Source of the DNA: Neoarius graeffei
Lineage: Eukaryota; Chordata; Actinopteri; Siluriformes; Ariidae
Reading direction: 5' to 3'
DNA: 64,000 nucleotides
Assembly: GCF_027579695.1 (NCBI RefSeq)
Contig: NC_083586.1
Location: 2,346,501 to 2,410,500, forward strand
The position numbers were made by a program, and so were the translations under genes. Positions 1 through 10,090 of this stretch are shown piece after piece (the first letter of the stretch is position 1; the number at the start of each line of letters is the position of its first letter). A model generated the notes under the pieces. That model did not search any database, was not told where the DNA came from, and was given only the letters and a program-made list of their open reading frames with translations.

Positions 1-306
1 CTGAGGTACAGAGATGTGTGCAAGAGAGATCTTAATTTGGCTAACATCGACGTAAACTCATGGGAGGAAACAGCGATTGACCGGTCAGCATGGAGACAAA
101 TTGTCAAAGCAGGGGTGAAGGAAGCTGAAGCTACCAGATCCCAACTCAGAGACCAGCGGCGACAGAAGGCACCTTCTCCCAACACCACCACATTCACAGG
201 GGTGATAGCGTTCCGGCGCCGCGCCGGATTTCTGGCGTACCGTGGCTGGGGAAAAAAAAAATCTAGTTCGCCCATTGTCCTGTGTCATTCTGAGATGCGC
301 AGATAG
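1..306 (+). pseudogene. LINE reverse transcriptase C-terminal tail (fragment)
   Basis: The frame is open from base 1 and begins LRYRDVCKRDLNLANIDV, followed by a basic, Trp/Arg-rich stretch (DRSAWRQIV...RSQLRDQRRQK). This resembles the last segment of fish LINE polymerases, just after the RT domain. From about base 180 the sequence turns GC-rich and no longer looks like that protein, so the LINE probably ends there. It is a fragment cut by the window edge. The clade (RTE- or CR1-type) is not settled. Confidence 0.5.
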
Positions 307-379
307 ACAGTAAAGGGAATTCGCATAATATGGAACTAGTGGGAAAAAAGTGCCGTCACGGCACGAATTAGACCGAATT

Positions 380-474
380 GAGAGTTTTTTTCTTTGTTGT
401 TTGTTTTTTGTTTTGTTTTGTTTTAAACGGGGTAAAGCCTTTACAAAAAACAAACAACAAAGAAAAAAACTCTC
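380..474. repeat. Perfect 32-bp inverted repeat (hairpin)
   Basis: Bases 380-411 and 443-474 are exact reverse complements (arm begins GAGAGTTTTTTTCTTTGTTG) around a 31-base loop. A 7-bp palindrome (GTGCCGT C ACGGCAC) lies just before it at about 351-365. The rest of 307-963 holds no gene that I can see. It is AT-rich, with 'gaggtcat'-type repeat units into which ERV-A was inserted. Confidence 0.85.
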
Positions 475-963
475 ATATATACTAACCCTGATTAACCTGT
501 ATACCCTGTATGCCCCCACATTTTGTATGCTGCTGAATCTGTCCTTTTTTCAGTAGCTTTGTATAAACAATAACCGCTAAATGTAATGCAATGTTATGTA
601 AGGTGATCGCCTAGGCATTCTCATTGTGAAAAGTAAGTCACATATACATGGACTGGCATTTAATGTTGTATTTGTTCCTTTCTATTTGTTTTTTGTCTGT
701 TCATATTCTTTTTGGGGGAGTAAAGTCAGTTTAAAAATGCTGTTAAATGCATAGGCCTATAGGCCAAGTTTAATGACCTTGAGGTTATCAGAGGTCATAT
801 GTCATTTTACAAATGAAAAATGAATTCAGCACCCAAACATTTAACAAACAAGGCCATTTGCTAACTTCATTAATCATTTTAGTACATTTCATTCCTTAGA
901 AAGCTGAGAAACTGGGTTCAGCTGAGACGTTTACAGGCCCAAAGTTCAATGACCTCTAGAGGT

Positions 964-2746
964 TGTAGGTGTAATTAATGATTTTGTGTATTCAAGATTG
1001 GATAAGGGATCAATCTTTAATAATTACATGAAATCAGTCTCATTAAATTTGAAGGTTAATAGTTAAAATGAATCAATCCTATTGAATTGTTTAATTTGAC
1101 TCATTTGAACTGAATCATACCATAGAATCAGTCTCACTGAATTGGTTGAAGTGAATCATTCAGTGAATCAAGTGAATCATTCAGTGAATCATTTAGTGAA
1201 TCAAGTGAATCATTTAGTGAATCAAGTGAATCATTTAAAGAATCAATTGAAGAATCGTTTAAAATTTTATAATTCAAATTTATCACTTACCAAACTGCAT
1301 CTAATTATTCATACACCTTAGGAGTTCTTTTGCGATGTGGGCGACTTCAAAAGTATTTAGAACAGCAGATAGACACCACACAATTTCAATAATAATGGAG
1401 TTTATTATAAAAAGATAATAAAAATTTTAATAAAAAGAAAAGGAAAAATTGAACAATTCACTAGCAGCAGAATGGAAATCTTCTGTAAACAGAGTGTGTG
1501 TGTGGGGGGGGGGTGGAAAGGGAGAGGCTAACTCCATGTGTTTGTGGAGGAGGGGTTAGCCCAGGAATGTTCCTGTGCCAGGGAGAGCCAGGAAGAGCCA
1601 GTGTGTGTGTGGAATGTTATCTGCAAATCTTGGAGGAGGTGAATCCTCAAAGTTTTGTGAGCACGTGTATGTGTGTGTGTGTGTGTGTGTAGCCAAGTGA
1701 TTAGCTATGTGGCTAACAGACAAAGAAAAGGCTAGCTACACCATGTGTTTTCTTCAGGCCTAGTAAACTATGTGTGTCAAAAACCAGAAATTAATGGTTA
1801 AAATACATTCAAACAGTCATCTGTAGTTTATATGGCTTTAAATGTAAACAGGAGAATTGCTATCAAGGTTGAATTAAACTTAGGACTTATGATATTTAAT
1901 TCAAAGATGAGATACAGGACCTCTTGGAACAAAGGGGAAGGAGGAGGGGCTCTTCCTAAGCATGCAAAGGCCCTTTTTAGAGGCAAAACATTCTGAAATC
2001 TTAATGAGGTCACAATATGACTGAGTTAAATGAAATTAGAATGTTAGGAGAGAGAGAACATGCAAGACTTATTGATTAACCAAATTAAAATCAATAGTAC
2101 CAAATAATAGAGAATCAACAATAATACAGTGTGCACACTTATTCCTGAATATAACTTCACACTTAGTGAATTAATTACTGACTAGACTAATATTATTTTG
2201 CCCAGTGCCTGTTCTTACTGCAAAGAGTCTCGCCTTTGTAGGAAGCACCGTCTCACTGGAGAAGTAGATCTTGGAGAGGAAGAGAGAGAGGTTGCTTTGA
2301 AGATCTTCGTGGATGATGACGAAAGTCTTTTCAGCAGTGCCGCACGCGGATTTAAGAAGAGAAAAGGGGGGGGGCAGCCACTTTTCTAAGCAAAAATAAA
2401 ATTGCTTTCACTTGCTGTTGCGTACGCCTTTAAAAGAAAATAATACTTGCAAAAACCGGTTTAATAACTCGCTTGAGTTGATGATCACGTGTTTCCGATA
2501 TCTACTTTGATCAGGAGCAGATTAAAGAAGGAAACGCGCTGTTTAGACGTCTGATGATGAGTGCTCTTTATCTGGTCAGTCTCGCCTGGAGTCCGACGCG
2601 AAAGAGCCAAGATGGCTGGGTTCCAAGTCCTTTTGTTGAAACCTGAGGAATGATGTACGTGATCCCGCCCAGGCGTGACGTAGTCAACACGGAAGTTGGC
2701 TGGGAGTTGTAGTTCTTAGACACAAGATGGAGGCATGATACCTACA
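964..2746 (-). repeat. ERV-A 3' LTR
   Basis: This is the direct-repeat partner of 8314-10090. On the minus strand it starts TGTAGGTATC next to the polypurine tract and ends ACCTACA. An AATAAA poly(A) signal (minus) lies at 1401-1406. Internal short tandem units of 'agtgaatca(tt)' fill 1150-1256, and TG/G tracts occur near 1495-1510 and 1668-1690. The small open frames inside it are duplicated in the other LTR and are not genes. Confidence 0.93.
1150..1256. repeat. Short tandem repeat 'agtgaatca' inside LTR
   Basis: Degenerate 9-13 bp units (gtgaatcattca / gtgaatcattta / gtgaatca) are repeated about nine times. The same array is present in the other LTR near 8500-8606, so it belongs to the LTR family and is not a new expansion. 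Confidence 0.75.
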
Positions 2747-2757
2747 TTCCCCCTTTT
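2747..2757 (-). other. ERV-A polypurine tract
   Basis: On the minus strand the bases immediately before the 3' LTR read CCAAAAGGGGGAA and then TGTAGG. A purine run touching the U3 start is the plus-strand priming site of retroviruses. Its position fixes the orientation of the provirus. Confidence 0.88.
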
Positions 2758-2919
2758 GGTCTCAGGGGTATGACGGAGTCGTAGCACTGAGAGCACCGTA
2801 CCGTATCATCGCCGTGTCCATAGTCCATGAGGTAGACTTGTTCCGTACAGTTCATGGTGTCCTGTGAAGACTGTGTAAACTTGTGAGTTCCAGTGAGACA
2901 GTTGGAGGTAGAGGCATTT

Positions 2920-3009
2920 GAGCATACAATCACCATAGGCACTGCGCATATACCAGTAATCACCATAGGCACTGAGCATATAATCACCATAGGCACTTGG
3001 GCAGATAAT
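2920..3009. repeat. Tandem repeat between env and 3' LTR
   Basis: Three and a half copies of a 24-30 bp unit containing 'aatcaccataggcact' lie downstream of env (minus strand) inside ERV-A. The unit has no start-to-stop frame that I would call a gene. Confidence 0.75.
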
Positions 3010-3065
3010 CACTATCTAACTAGATTAGGGTTACCTCAAAGTTCAAACAGTGAACGTTACATATT

Positions 3066-3218
3066 TTTCCAGTGAAGACTACATATACTTCATTTCAGTG
3101 AACACTACATATATACTTCATTTCAGTGCAGGCTATATATATATACTTCATTTCAGTGAACACTACATATATACTTCATTTCAGTGAACACTACATATAT
3201 ATACTTCATTTCCTACTC
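3066..3218. repeat. 28-bp minisatellite between env and 3' LTR
   Basis: About five copies of 'acactacatatatacttcatttcagtg' units, differing in the number of TA steps. It lies between the end of env and the polypurine tract, in the part of the provirus that would be 3' untranslated. Confidence 0.8.
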
Positions 3219-3290
3219 AAAGAAAATAATAAAACAAGAAAAGAGAGGAAGTGAAGTAGAGAAAAGAAGTGTTAGTGGTTAGGGGTTAAC

Positions 3291-5036
3291 CTAATCTTCT
3301 GGCACAGTAACGGCAACAGATGGTTTGGCCAGAAAGCGTGCGTTACTATGGCCGAAGCTGTCAGGAACGCAGACCCCTTTATCCAGCTTGGCGTATAGCG
3401 TCACTATTCGTTTGTGTAGCATGCATGCGATACCAGCAGAAAAGACCCAGCCACAGAGAAGAAGTCCCAACACAATCAGACTTAGGGCAGATTCGAGGTC
3501 AAGTGACCCTCTGACCCGGTTTTGGGAGACTATGGTCGAAATTCCATTCTGATCTACACTAAATTTCACCGTTTTGGTCCCTTCAACCAGCAATTGCTGT
3601 TGGAGGGTGTTACTGATCTCAAGATCATAACCTTCGAAGGCGTCTATCATCTCAATCTCCGAATTGTACCTGTCAGTACTAAGATGGTGTAGGGTGATGT
3701 CACCTATGTGAATGGTGGCTCCCTGTGGTACACTAAGGAACACCGTTTGGTTTGGGATTTTCATTCTTGTGGCTGTGTGTTGCTGGTTGTATGACATCAA
3801 GCTTTCAGTTTTTGGAGTGTTAACAACCCACCGACTACCAGTTCTTTCTACTCTAGTTTCCATATCCTCGTCCTTTGCGGACATTTGACCTACACACTTT
3901 TGTTCGGGCACTTTCGCCCTCAGACCGCACAGGCGATCCGTAGTGTCTCTAATAAATGGGTTGCTTGGGCAGACCCAGTGGATGTCTTTAGTGGAGGTGC
4001 ACATCTCTAGGTTGGGAATAAAATAGACAGAGGGGTTGTCGTCATGGTATGCTACCATGGGTGATGTTTGTATGTGTATACGGACATTGTCCTTCCAGAA
4101 ACCTACGTTGAGGACAGACTTGAGTCTATATATGTTGTTTCTCTCAATGATGGGTAGATTTAGTATGAAACCTATCTCAAAATCTTGTGGACTCACAAAA
4201 ATGGGGATAGCACTGCCGAGACTATATGCCAGGTGTATTTGCGAGGAATGCACGTTAGTAGTAGTGGTGGATTGTAGTATATTCTCCACCAAGCTAAGGG
4301 GTGTGAGATACGATGGGACCTTGCCACTACTCAGGGAACTGATTGAGTCACCTACTTCTCTAAGCAGGTCTTGCATTAAATCCCTTATTTCTCTGACATA
4401 TTTGATCTTGCTCTTGATTCTTCCAGCCAATTTGTCTACAGTCTGCATAGTGTTATGGATTAGATCAGTATGCAGGTTAATGGTTAGTATAGTTCCCTGC
4501 AGGGATCTGCCTAAGCCCTGCAGCTCGTATTGTTGGATAAGCAGTTTCTCTCAGATCTCTGGCATTTCCTTTTGCAGAATGCTAACTTCCTTTTTCAGCA
4601 TATTCATACTGACTGTGTTGGCTGCAGAGAGACCAATAGAAAACAAGGATCCAATGGCAGATGCACCGATAATTAAACCCCTGAGGAACCTTTTCTGATG
4701 TGTTTTACCACTCAGTTCTTCCTCAGTGACTATGAATTTCTGTAACTGTTCTAGCATGTGGGTAGTGGTGCGTTTAGCGTGTACAACTACATTAGATATC
4801 TCACCATTTGGTCCATTATCATTGCTCGAAGGTATCAGTGACCTGAAGTGTTTGCGGTATACGGCCCATGGGTCTAGTCGGGCGTATACCCGTTGAGTGT
4901 GGATGCGACAGTTTGTAAGAAGGAGTCCAGGAGCCTCCTGCAGGATGATGCCAGCTGGGGGGCCAGGCTCCACCACCTCACTTGACTGACTCAGTTGTAG
5001 GGTGAGGAGGATGCACAGGATTCCGAGGGAGTCCAT
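3291..5036 (-). pseudogene. env: ERV-A env, class I F-like glycoprotein, one in-frame stop
   Basis: The frame starts at an ATG (5034-5036) and runs 581 codons to 3291, with one internal TGA at 4551-4553 (codon 162); both halves are in the same frame. Visible parts: a hydrophobic signal peptide (about 1-19); a short N-terminal segment with Cys43; a basic cleavage site KR at 115-116; a Gly/Ala/Ile-rich fusion peptide 117-140; a heptad-like helix after it; a cysteine cluster (346, 356, 370, 381); a membrane anchor (about 515-539); and a tail of about 40 residues. A short piece before the cleavage site and a long one after it is the order of paramyxovirus and baculovirus F proteins, not that of gammaretroviral SU/TM. 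Role, by family: receptor binding and membrane fusion. The stop prevents full-length product as read. Confidence 0.85.
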
Positions 5037-5162
5037 TCTGTAACATACAGAAGGATTTTCTTTTATTTTATTGGGTTGATAAATATGATCGGGAGTGTTA
5101 GCATACGCTTAAAGATAAGTGATGCATACAAGCTAAGTAGACAGGATGGGCCTAGCTATCAT

Positions 5163-5177
5163 TCACCCCCTTTTGGA
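5163..5177 (-). other. Second polypurine-tract-like sequence at the pol/env border
   Basis: The minus strand reads CCAAAAGGGGGTGAAT. It shares the 11 bases CCAAAAGGGGG with the real polypurine tract at 2747. It overlaps the last codons of the pol remnant, so it may be only coding sequence. Confidence 0.4.
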
Positions 5178-6215
5178 GTGAGGACTGTTGAAAGGGTTTG
5201 ATTTGATTGCTATGAACCCATCGGTAGGAGGGCGTTTGATTAGGTCGGGGTGTCCTAATGTGATACATGACAGGGAACGGTTTTCCCACGATCAAAAGGT
5301 CTCAACCAGGATGGTAGGAACTTCTCTGAGATTCGGGCGTAGTAGGCTTTGTGTCCTACACCCGAATCGAGATTCTTTTGGGCACCTGTAAAGGTTGACT
5401 GTAGGTGGCATTGTAGGTTGCTGTGCTGTGCATTGATATGCGGTGTATGCAGTTGCGACGCTCATGTCCTCTGGTTTGTATAGGAGATGCGGGGGAAGAA
5501 CCGTCTCTCGCCCAGTCATCATCCCAAAGAGTGTGACTTCAGTGGCACACTGAGGGGTGGACCTGATGGCCCTTAGCACCAAGGGAAGTTTCACATCCCA
5601 AATTTTACCATGGTGGGTGACATACTCTTGCAGCATGCTCACAATGGTTTGATTGGCTCGTTCAACCTGACCAGAGGATTGAGGGTGGTATGCGATATGG
5701 AATTTCGCCTCAACGCCTAACATGTTCCACAGCGCAGCCATTACACCAGCAGTGAAATGGGTGTCTGTGTCTGAGTCGATGGATAGAGGGAGGTTTTTCA
5801 AAGAATTGTGGCCACTAGGGGGAGTCGCGATGTCGGGTGTTTCGACACCGGACTCAGTGTGCAAAGACATGAACTGAAGTTCATCAGAAATTTGATCTCG
5901 CGTGGCACTTGGTTGATCAGTGTTCTCACTAATCTCATTGCAACGAGTTTGTGCATGTTTTGTGGGATCCAACGACTGTGGGATTTTGATTTGTGTAAAG
6001 CTGACTAAGTTTATATTGCAGGGCTTGGTTGGGATTGGGTCGCCTTGTGAGAGCCATGTGTCAGAGATGGTGGTGAAGACCGTAGCACACGTGAGAGGTG
6101 CGTTTTGTGTGTTTGCCTTCACCACCAGGGGGGGCCCTACATCCTGACCCTCGCCTCCTGTTTCAGAGGGATCTCCTCCCCCTTTCACAAGATCTACTCG
6201 TGGTTCCTGGCCTAG
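5165..6215 (-). pseudogene. pol: ERV-A pol remnant: pol N-terminus fused to C-terminal half of integrase
   Basis: The reading frame follows directly, in frame, after the gag TGA (6216-6218). The first ~135 codons are Ser/Thr/Pro-rich with no recognisable protease DTG motif. Then integrase begins abruptly near 5800 with IDSDTDTHFTAG (second catalytic Asp) and HPQSSGQVERANQ (catalytic Glu). Protease, RT, RNase H and the integrase N-terminus are missing, so a large internal deletion lies near 5780-5810. A stop or frame break near 5292 separates the integrase C-terminal tail, which continues in another frame to about 5165 (RPNQTPSYRWVHSNQIK). It cannot encode a working polymerase. Confidence 0.85.
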
Positions 6216-6218
6216 TCA
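6211..6218 (-). promoter_or_regulatory. gag/pol stop with strong readthrough context (UGA CUAG)
   Basis: At the gag/pol boundary the minus strand reads GCA TGA CTA GGC, with pol continuing in the same frame. UGA followed by CUA(G) is the best-known leaky-stop context in animal cells. Same-frame gag and pol separated by one stop is the gamma/epsilon-retroviral type of arrangement. Confidence 0.75.
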
Positions 6219-8037
6219 TGCCAGTGGGTAGCTTTTGTCATTTTTCTCAGGCTCTTTTGTTTTATCGGTTGAGGAATTTGACTGTTGTTGTAACAGTTTC
6301 CTAAATTCAGCCAAGCAGGCCTTTAAAGAGTCCAGTTCTGAGTGGGATTCATCAGGTTGGTCCGAGTCACTGTGTTGTTCATTTCTACCTCTACGTTTAG
6401 TGTTACGGTCAGAATGCTCCTGCCATCTCTGGCCAGAGCGGGGATGACGGTCTTGCTGCCAACCGCTTTGTTCCTTATGACCCTTTTTACATGATGGGCA
6501 GTTGCCATAGTCACTATGACCTTGCCATCGGTCTCTCCTGGCCTTACCTTGCCGATTCTCCCACTCACCTTGGTGATGGCTCGGCAAGGATCGGGCTGGA
6601 CCGGGATTTTTCCAGGTGGGTCCTCCTTTCGGTGCTTCACCTCCTTCTAAGATTAGCAGGGGCTTGTCCTCACCTTGGAGGCTAAGGACTCTGGGTTCAT
6701 CATCATTTCCATTTGTGGGTTTAACGATGGTCTCCCAGGTCATTTGGGCTAGCTGCTTCAAATGGCTACTTCATCGAGTAGCCATTTTGCCGACACATCA
6801 GTGTGACTTGATTCCGCACACACGGGTGGAGGTTATGTAAGAAAAGGGATTTGAAGCCCCTATCTTCTTCTAAACCTGGTGCGTTGCTACCCTGGAAGTA
6901 GGCGGTACGTAGCCGTCTATAATATTCACGAGGCGCCTCAGACCATTTCTGCCTAATTTGTATTGCGCACAACGTTGCGGAGGTTTCATCCGTGTACGGC
7001 GCATATTCTTCCCTCATGTAATTGCGAAGTTTCGAATAACTATCGCGAATGCTTGGTGGTAGTGTCTCTAAAAAGGCATGGACGCTGCTACTGGAGGTCT
7101 TCCAGACCAGTTTAAGCTTCTCTCGCATTGTGGCTTTTGGTAGGTCCATCAGGCATCGGTCAATTTCTCGTAAATAATCATTTACGTTGGTTCTCTTATT
7201 ATCGGGATTGAATCGTTCGATATCTTTGGCAAGTAGGTCAATTTGCCGTATGCGGAGGGCTTGGTGCGCATCTTTACGTGACCCCCTTCGCTTTCCTGAG
7301 TGCTCACTATCTGAGCTACTCTGGAATTGCTCCCGTTCCGCACGAGAGTCGTAGTCTGATTCACCCGAAGGTGGATCAGGGAAGCTGTAGCGCACTGACC
7401 TAGGTGTGCTACGGGCCTGGGCACGAGATGAGCGCAGGTTGACTCCATCCTGGCTAGACAACGATGACAGAGTCGTGTAGCAAGTCGATGGAGGTTGGCG
7501 GGGCGCCTGGTGCTCGACCAGGTAATCTTCGGTGTCCAGTTCAGACGCCTCTTCCCGCTCTAAACTTTGACGCATGGTTGGGGGTCTCTCACGCCCCTCG
7601 CACCCTTCTTTGGGGTTCTGCTCCTTGGTAGCCCTTCCGGCGCCTTTCTCGGCTTTCTCTAGCCTTTCGGCGCACTCATCAAGGGAGTCCTTCAAGAGGC
7701 TACACTCCCTAGATAAATCATTGACCTCAGCTGTCAGCTTGGCGTTGCTGGTGGTCAGCCTGTCAACCTCTCCGCGCAGGGATCTGATCTGTTGATCAGC
7801 ATCTTGGAAGTGTAACAAGAATAGTTTACCTACTGCATCTTGGACACTGATTGTCATTCTCCTTGGATCTCTCATTTGTGCTATTGAGTTGATTATGTTA
7901 GCTTGGCAGTCATACCTACTCATGCCCCTAATGGTTGCCCTTTCAGAGTCAGAGCAGTGAATGAGGTCTGCGATGACCTCAAAAAGGGACACGTCTTGCT
8001 CGTTGTCTTCAGTCTCTGAGACACGAGGGGATGCCAT
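6216..8037 (-). pseudogene. gag: ERV-A gag, split by a frame break
   Basis: The first ATG is at 8035-8037 (MASPRVSETEDNEQDV); upstream in-frame codons are non-ATG. The first frame runs 423 codons to a stop at 6766. It has a coiled coil (about 80-131), an acidic/Ser-rich linker, and a helical capsid-like region (about 260-420, with RFNPDNKRTNVNDYLREID and APREYYRRLRTAYFQG). A second frame (about 6761-6219) continues with QMTWETIV, a Gly/Arg/Gln-rich nucleocapsid-like region with an incomplete knuckle (CPSCKKGHKEQ, last Cys absent) and ends at TGA 6216-6218. The two frames differ, so there is an indel around 6765-6800. Role, by family: virion structural precursor. Confidence 0.82.
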
Positions 8038-8292
8038 TTTATTTAGATTGGGTATTGGGTAATTAACCAATCAATGAGTTAATTATTAATCAATTAGGAT
8101 TAATTAATATTAACTATGTAATTAATTGATTAACAAGGTTTAATTGGTTGGAGATGTTCTCTTATCCTAAGTTATCAATAGGTTGTTAGAATTTGTGATA
8201 TGGTTATCACACTCCTGTTTAACACACCTGGGGATATACTTAGCAGTACTGAATCTGCTGTAACAATACTCAAGAAGTCAACAAACCAATCG

Positions 8293-8309
8293 CCTCACAC
8301 GGGGCACCA
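8293..8309 (-). other. ERV-A primer binding site, elongator tRNA-Met
   Basis: Four bases inside the 5' LTR the minus strand reads TGGTGCCCCGTGTGAGG. All 17 bases are complementary to the 3' end (with CCA) of the vertebrate elongator tRNA-Met that ends CCTCACACGGGGCA. The match stops at the next base. The leader between it and the gag ATG is about 255 bases and very AT-rich (TTAATTA repeats near 8050-8130). Confidence 0.85.
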
Positions 8310-8313
8310 CTTA

Positions 8314-10090
8314 TGTAGGTGTAATTAATGATTTTGTGTATTCAAGATTGGATAAGTGATCAATCTTTAATAATTACATGAAATCAGCCTCATTAAATTT
8401 GAAGGTTAATAGTTAAAATGAATCAATCCTATTGAATCATTTAATTTGACTCATTTGAACTGAATCATACCATAGAATCAGTCTCACTGAATTGGTTGAA
8501 GTGAATCATTCAGTGAATCAAGTGAATCATTCAGTGAATCATTTAGTGAATCAAGTGAATCATTTAGTGAATCAAGTGAATCATTTAAAGAATCAATTGA
8601 AGAATCGTTTAAAATTTTATAATTCAAATTTATCACTTACCAAACTGCATCTAATTATTCATACACCTTAGGAGTTCTTTTGCGATGTGGGCGACTTCAA
8701 AAGTATTTAGAACAGCAGATAGACACCACACAATTTCAATAATAATGGAGTTTATTATAAAAAGATAATAAAAATTTTAATAAAAAGAAAAGGAAAAATT
8801 GAACAATTCACTAGCAGCAGAATGGAAATCTTCTGTAAACAGAGTGTGTGTGTGGGGGGGGGTGTGGAAAGGGAGAGGCTAACTCCATGTGTTTGTGGAG
8901 GAGGGGTTAGCCCAGGAATGTTCCCGTGCCAGGGAGAGCCAGGAAGAGCCAGTGTGTGTGTGGAATGTTATCTGCAAATCTTGGAGGAGGTGAATCCTCA
9001 AAGTTTTGTGAGCACGTGTATGTGTGTGTGTGTGTAGCCAAGTGATTAGCTATGTGGCTAACAGACAAAGAAAAGGCTAGCTACACCATGTGTTTTCTTC
9101 AGGCCTAGTAAACTATGTGTGTCAAAAACCAGAAATTAATGGTTAAAATACATTCAAACAGTCATCTGTAGTTTATATGGCTTTAAATGTAAACAGGAGA
9201 ATTGCTATCAAGGTTGAATTAAACTTAGGACTTATGATATTTAATTCAAAGATGAGATACAGGACCTCTTGGAACAAAGGGGAAGGAGGAGGGGCTCTTC
9301 CTAAGCATGCAAAGGCCCTTTTTAGAGGCAAAACATTCTGAAATCTTAATGAGGTCACAATATGACTGAGTTAAATGAAATTAGAATGTTAGGAGAGAGA
9401 GAACATGCAAGACTTATTGATTAACCAAATTAAAATCAATAGTACCAAATAATAGAGAATCAACAATAATACAGTGTGCACACTTATTCCTGAATATAAC
9501 TTCACACTTAGTGAATTAATTACTGACTAGACTAATATTATTTTGCCCAGTGCCTGTTCTTACTGCAAAGAGTCTCGCCTTTGTAGGAAGCACCATCTCA
9601 CTGGAGAAGTAGATCTTGGAGAGGAAGAGAGAGAGGTTGCTTTGAAGATCTTCGTGGATGATGACGAAAGTCTTTTCAGCAGTGCCGCACGCGGATTTAA
9701 GAAGAGAAAAGGGGGGGCCAACCACTTTTCTAAGCAAAAATAAAATTGCTTTCACTTGCCGTTGCGTATGCCTTTAAAAGAAAATAATACTTGCAAAAAC
9801 CGGTTTAATAACTCGCTTGAGTTGATGATCACGTGTTTCCGATATCTACTTTGATCAGGAGCAGATTAAAGAAGGAAACGCGCTGTTTAGACGTCTGATG
9901 ATGAGTGCTCTTTATCTGGTCAGTCTCGTCTGGAGTCTGATGCGAAAGAGCCAAGATGGCTGGGTTCCAAGTCCTTTTGTTGAAACCTGAGGAATGATGT
10001 ACGTGATCCCGCCCAGGCGTGACGTAGTCAACACGGAAGTTGGCTGGGAGTTGTAGTTCTTAGACACAAGATGGCGGCGTGATACCTACA
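8314..10090 (-). repeat. ERV-A 5' LTR
   Basis: Direct-repeat partner of 964-2746. On the minus strand U3 starts at 10090. Its first 50 bases contain a YY1-type AAGATGGCGGC (plus strand 10068-10078) and a ZNF143-type ACTACAACTCCCAG (minus, 10044-10060), with a CRE-like ACGTCA nearby. A TATA-like CATATAAAC (minus) lies near 9170 and the AATAAA poly(A) signal at 8751-8756. Confidence 0.92.

Larger units (their letters stand above)
964..10090 (-). mobile_element. ERV-A: complete endogenous provirus, minus strand
   Basis: Two long direct repeats (964-2746 and 8314-10090) begin TGTAGGT and end ACCTACA, and are flanked by the 4-bp duplication 'aggt' (960-963 and 10091-10094). Reading the minus strand, the order is 5' LTR, tRNA-Met primer site, gag, a UGA stop, a deleted pol, env, polypurine tract, 3' LTR. 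By eye the LTRs differ by about 15 substitutions and three simple-repeat length changes over 1.78 kb (about 0.8%), so the insertion is young. It is defective: protease, RT and RNase H are absent, gag has a frame break and env a stop codon. The F-like env suggests the lineage described as lokiretroviruses, but the missing RT prevents a firm assignment. Confidence 0.93.

Noticed and set aside
85-519. 144-aa minus-strand frame
   Set aside because: Runs through the hairpin and low-complexity sequence opposite a LINE tail.
1828-2013. 61-aa open frame, duplicated exactly at 9173-9358
   Set aside because: It lies in the LTR and is identical only because the LTRs are recent duplicates; no start context, homology or codon bias supports a gene.
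5163-5177. Proven central polypurine tract
   Set aside because: It overlaps coding bases of pol and lies near the end of the genome, not the centre; kept only as a possibility.
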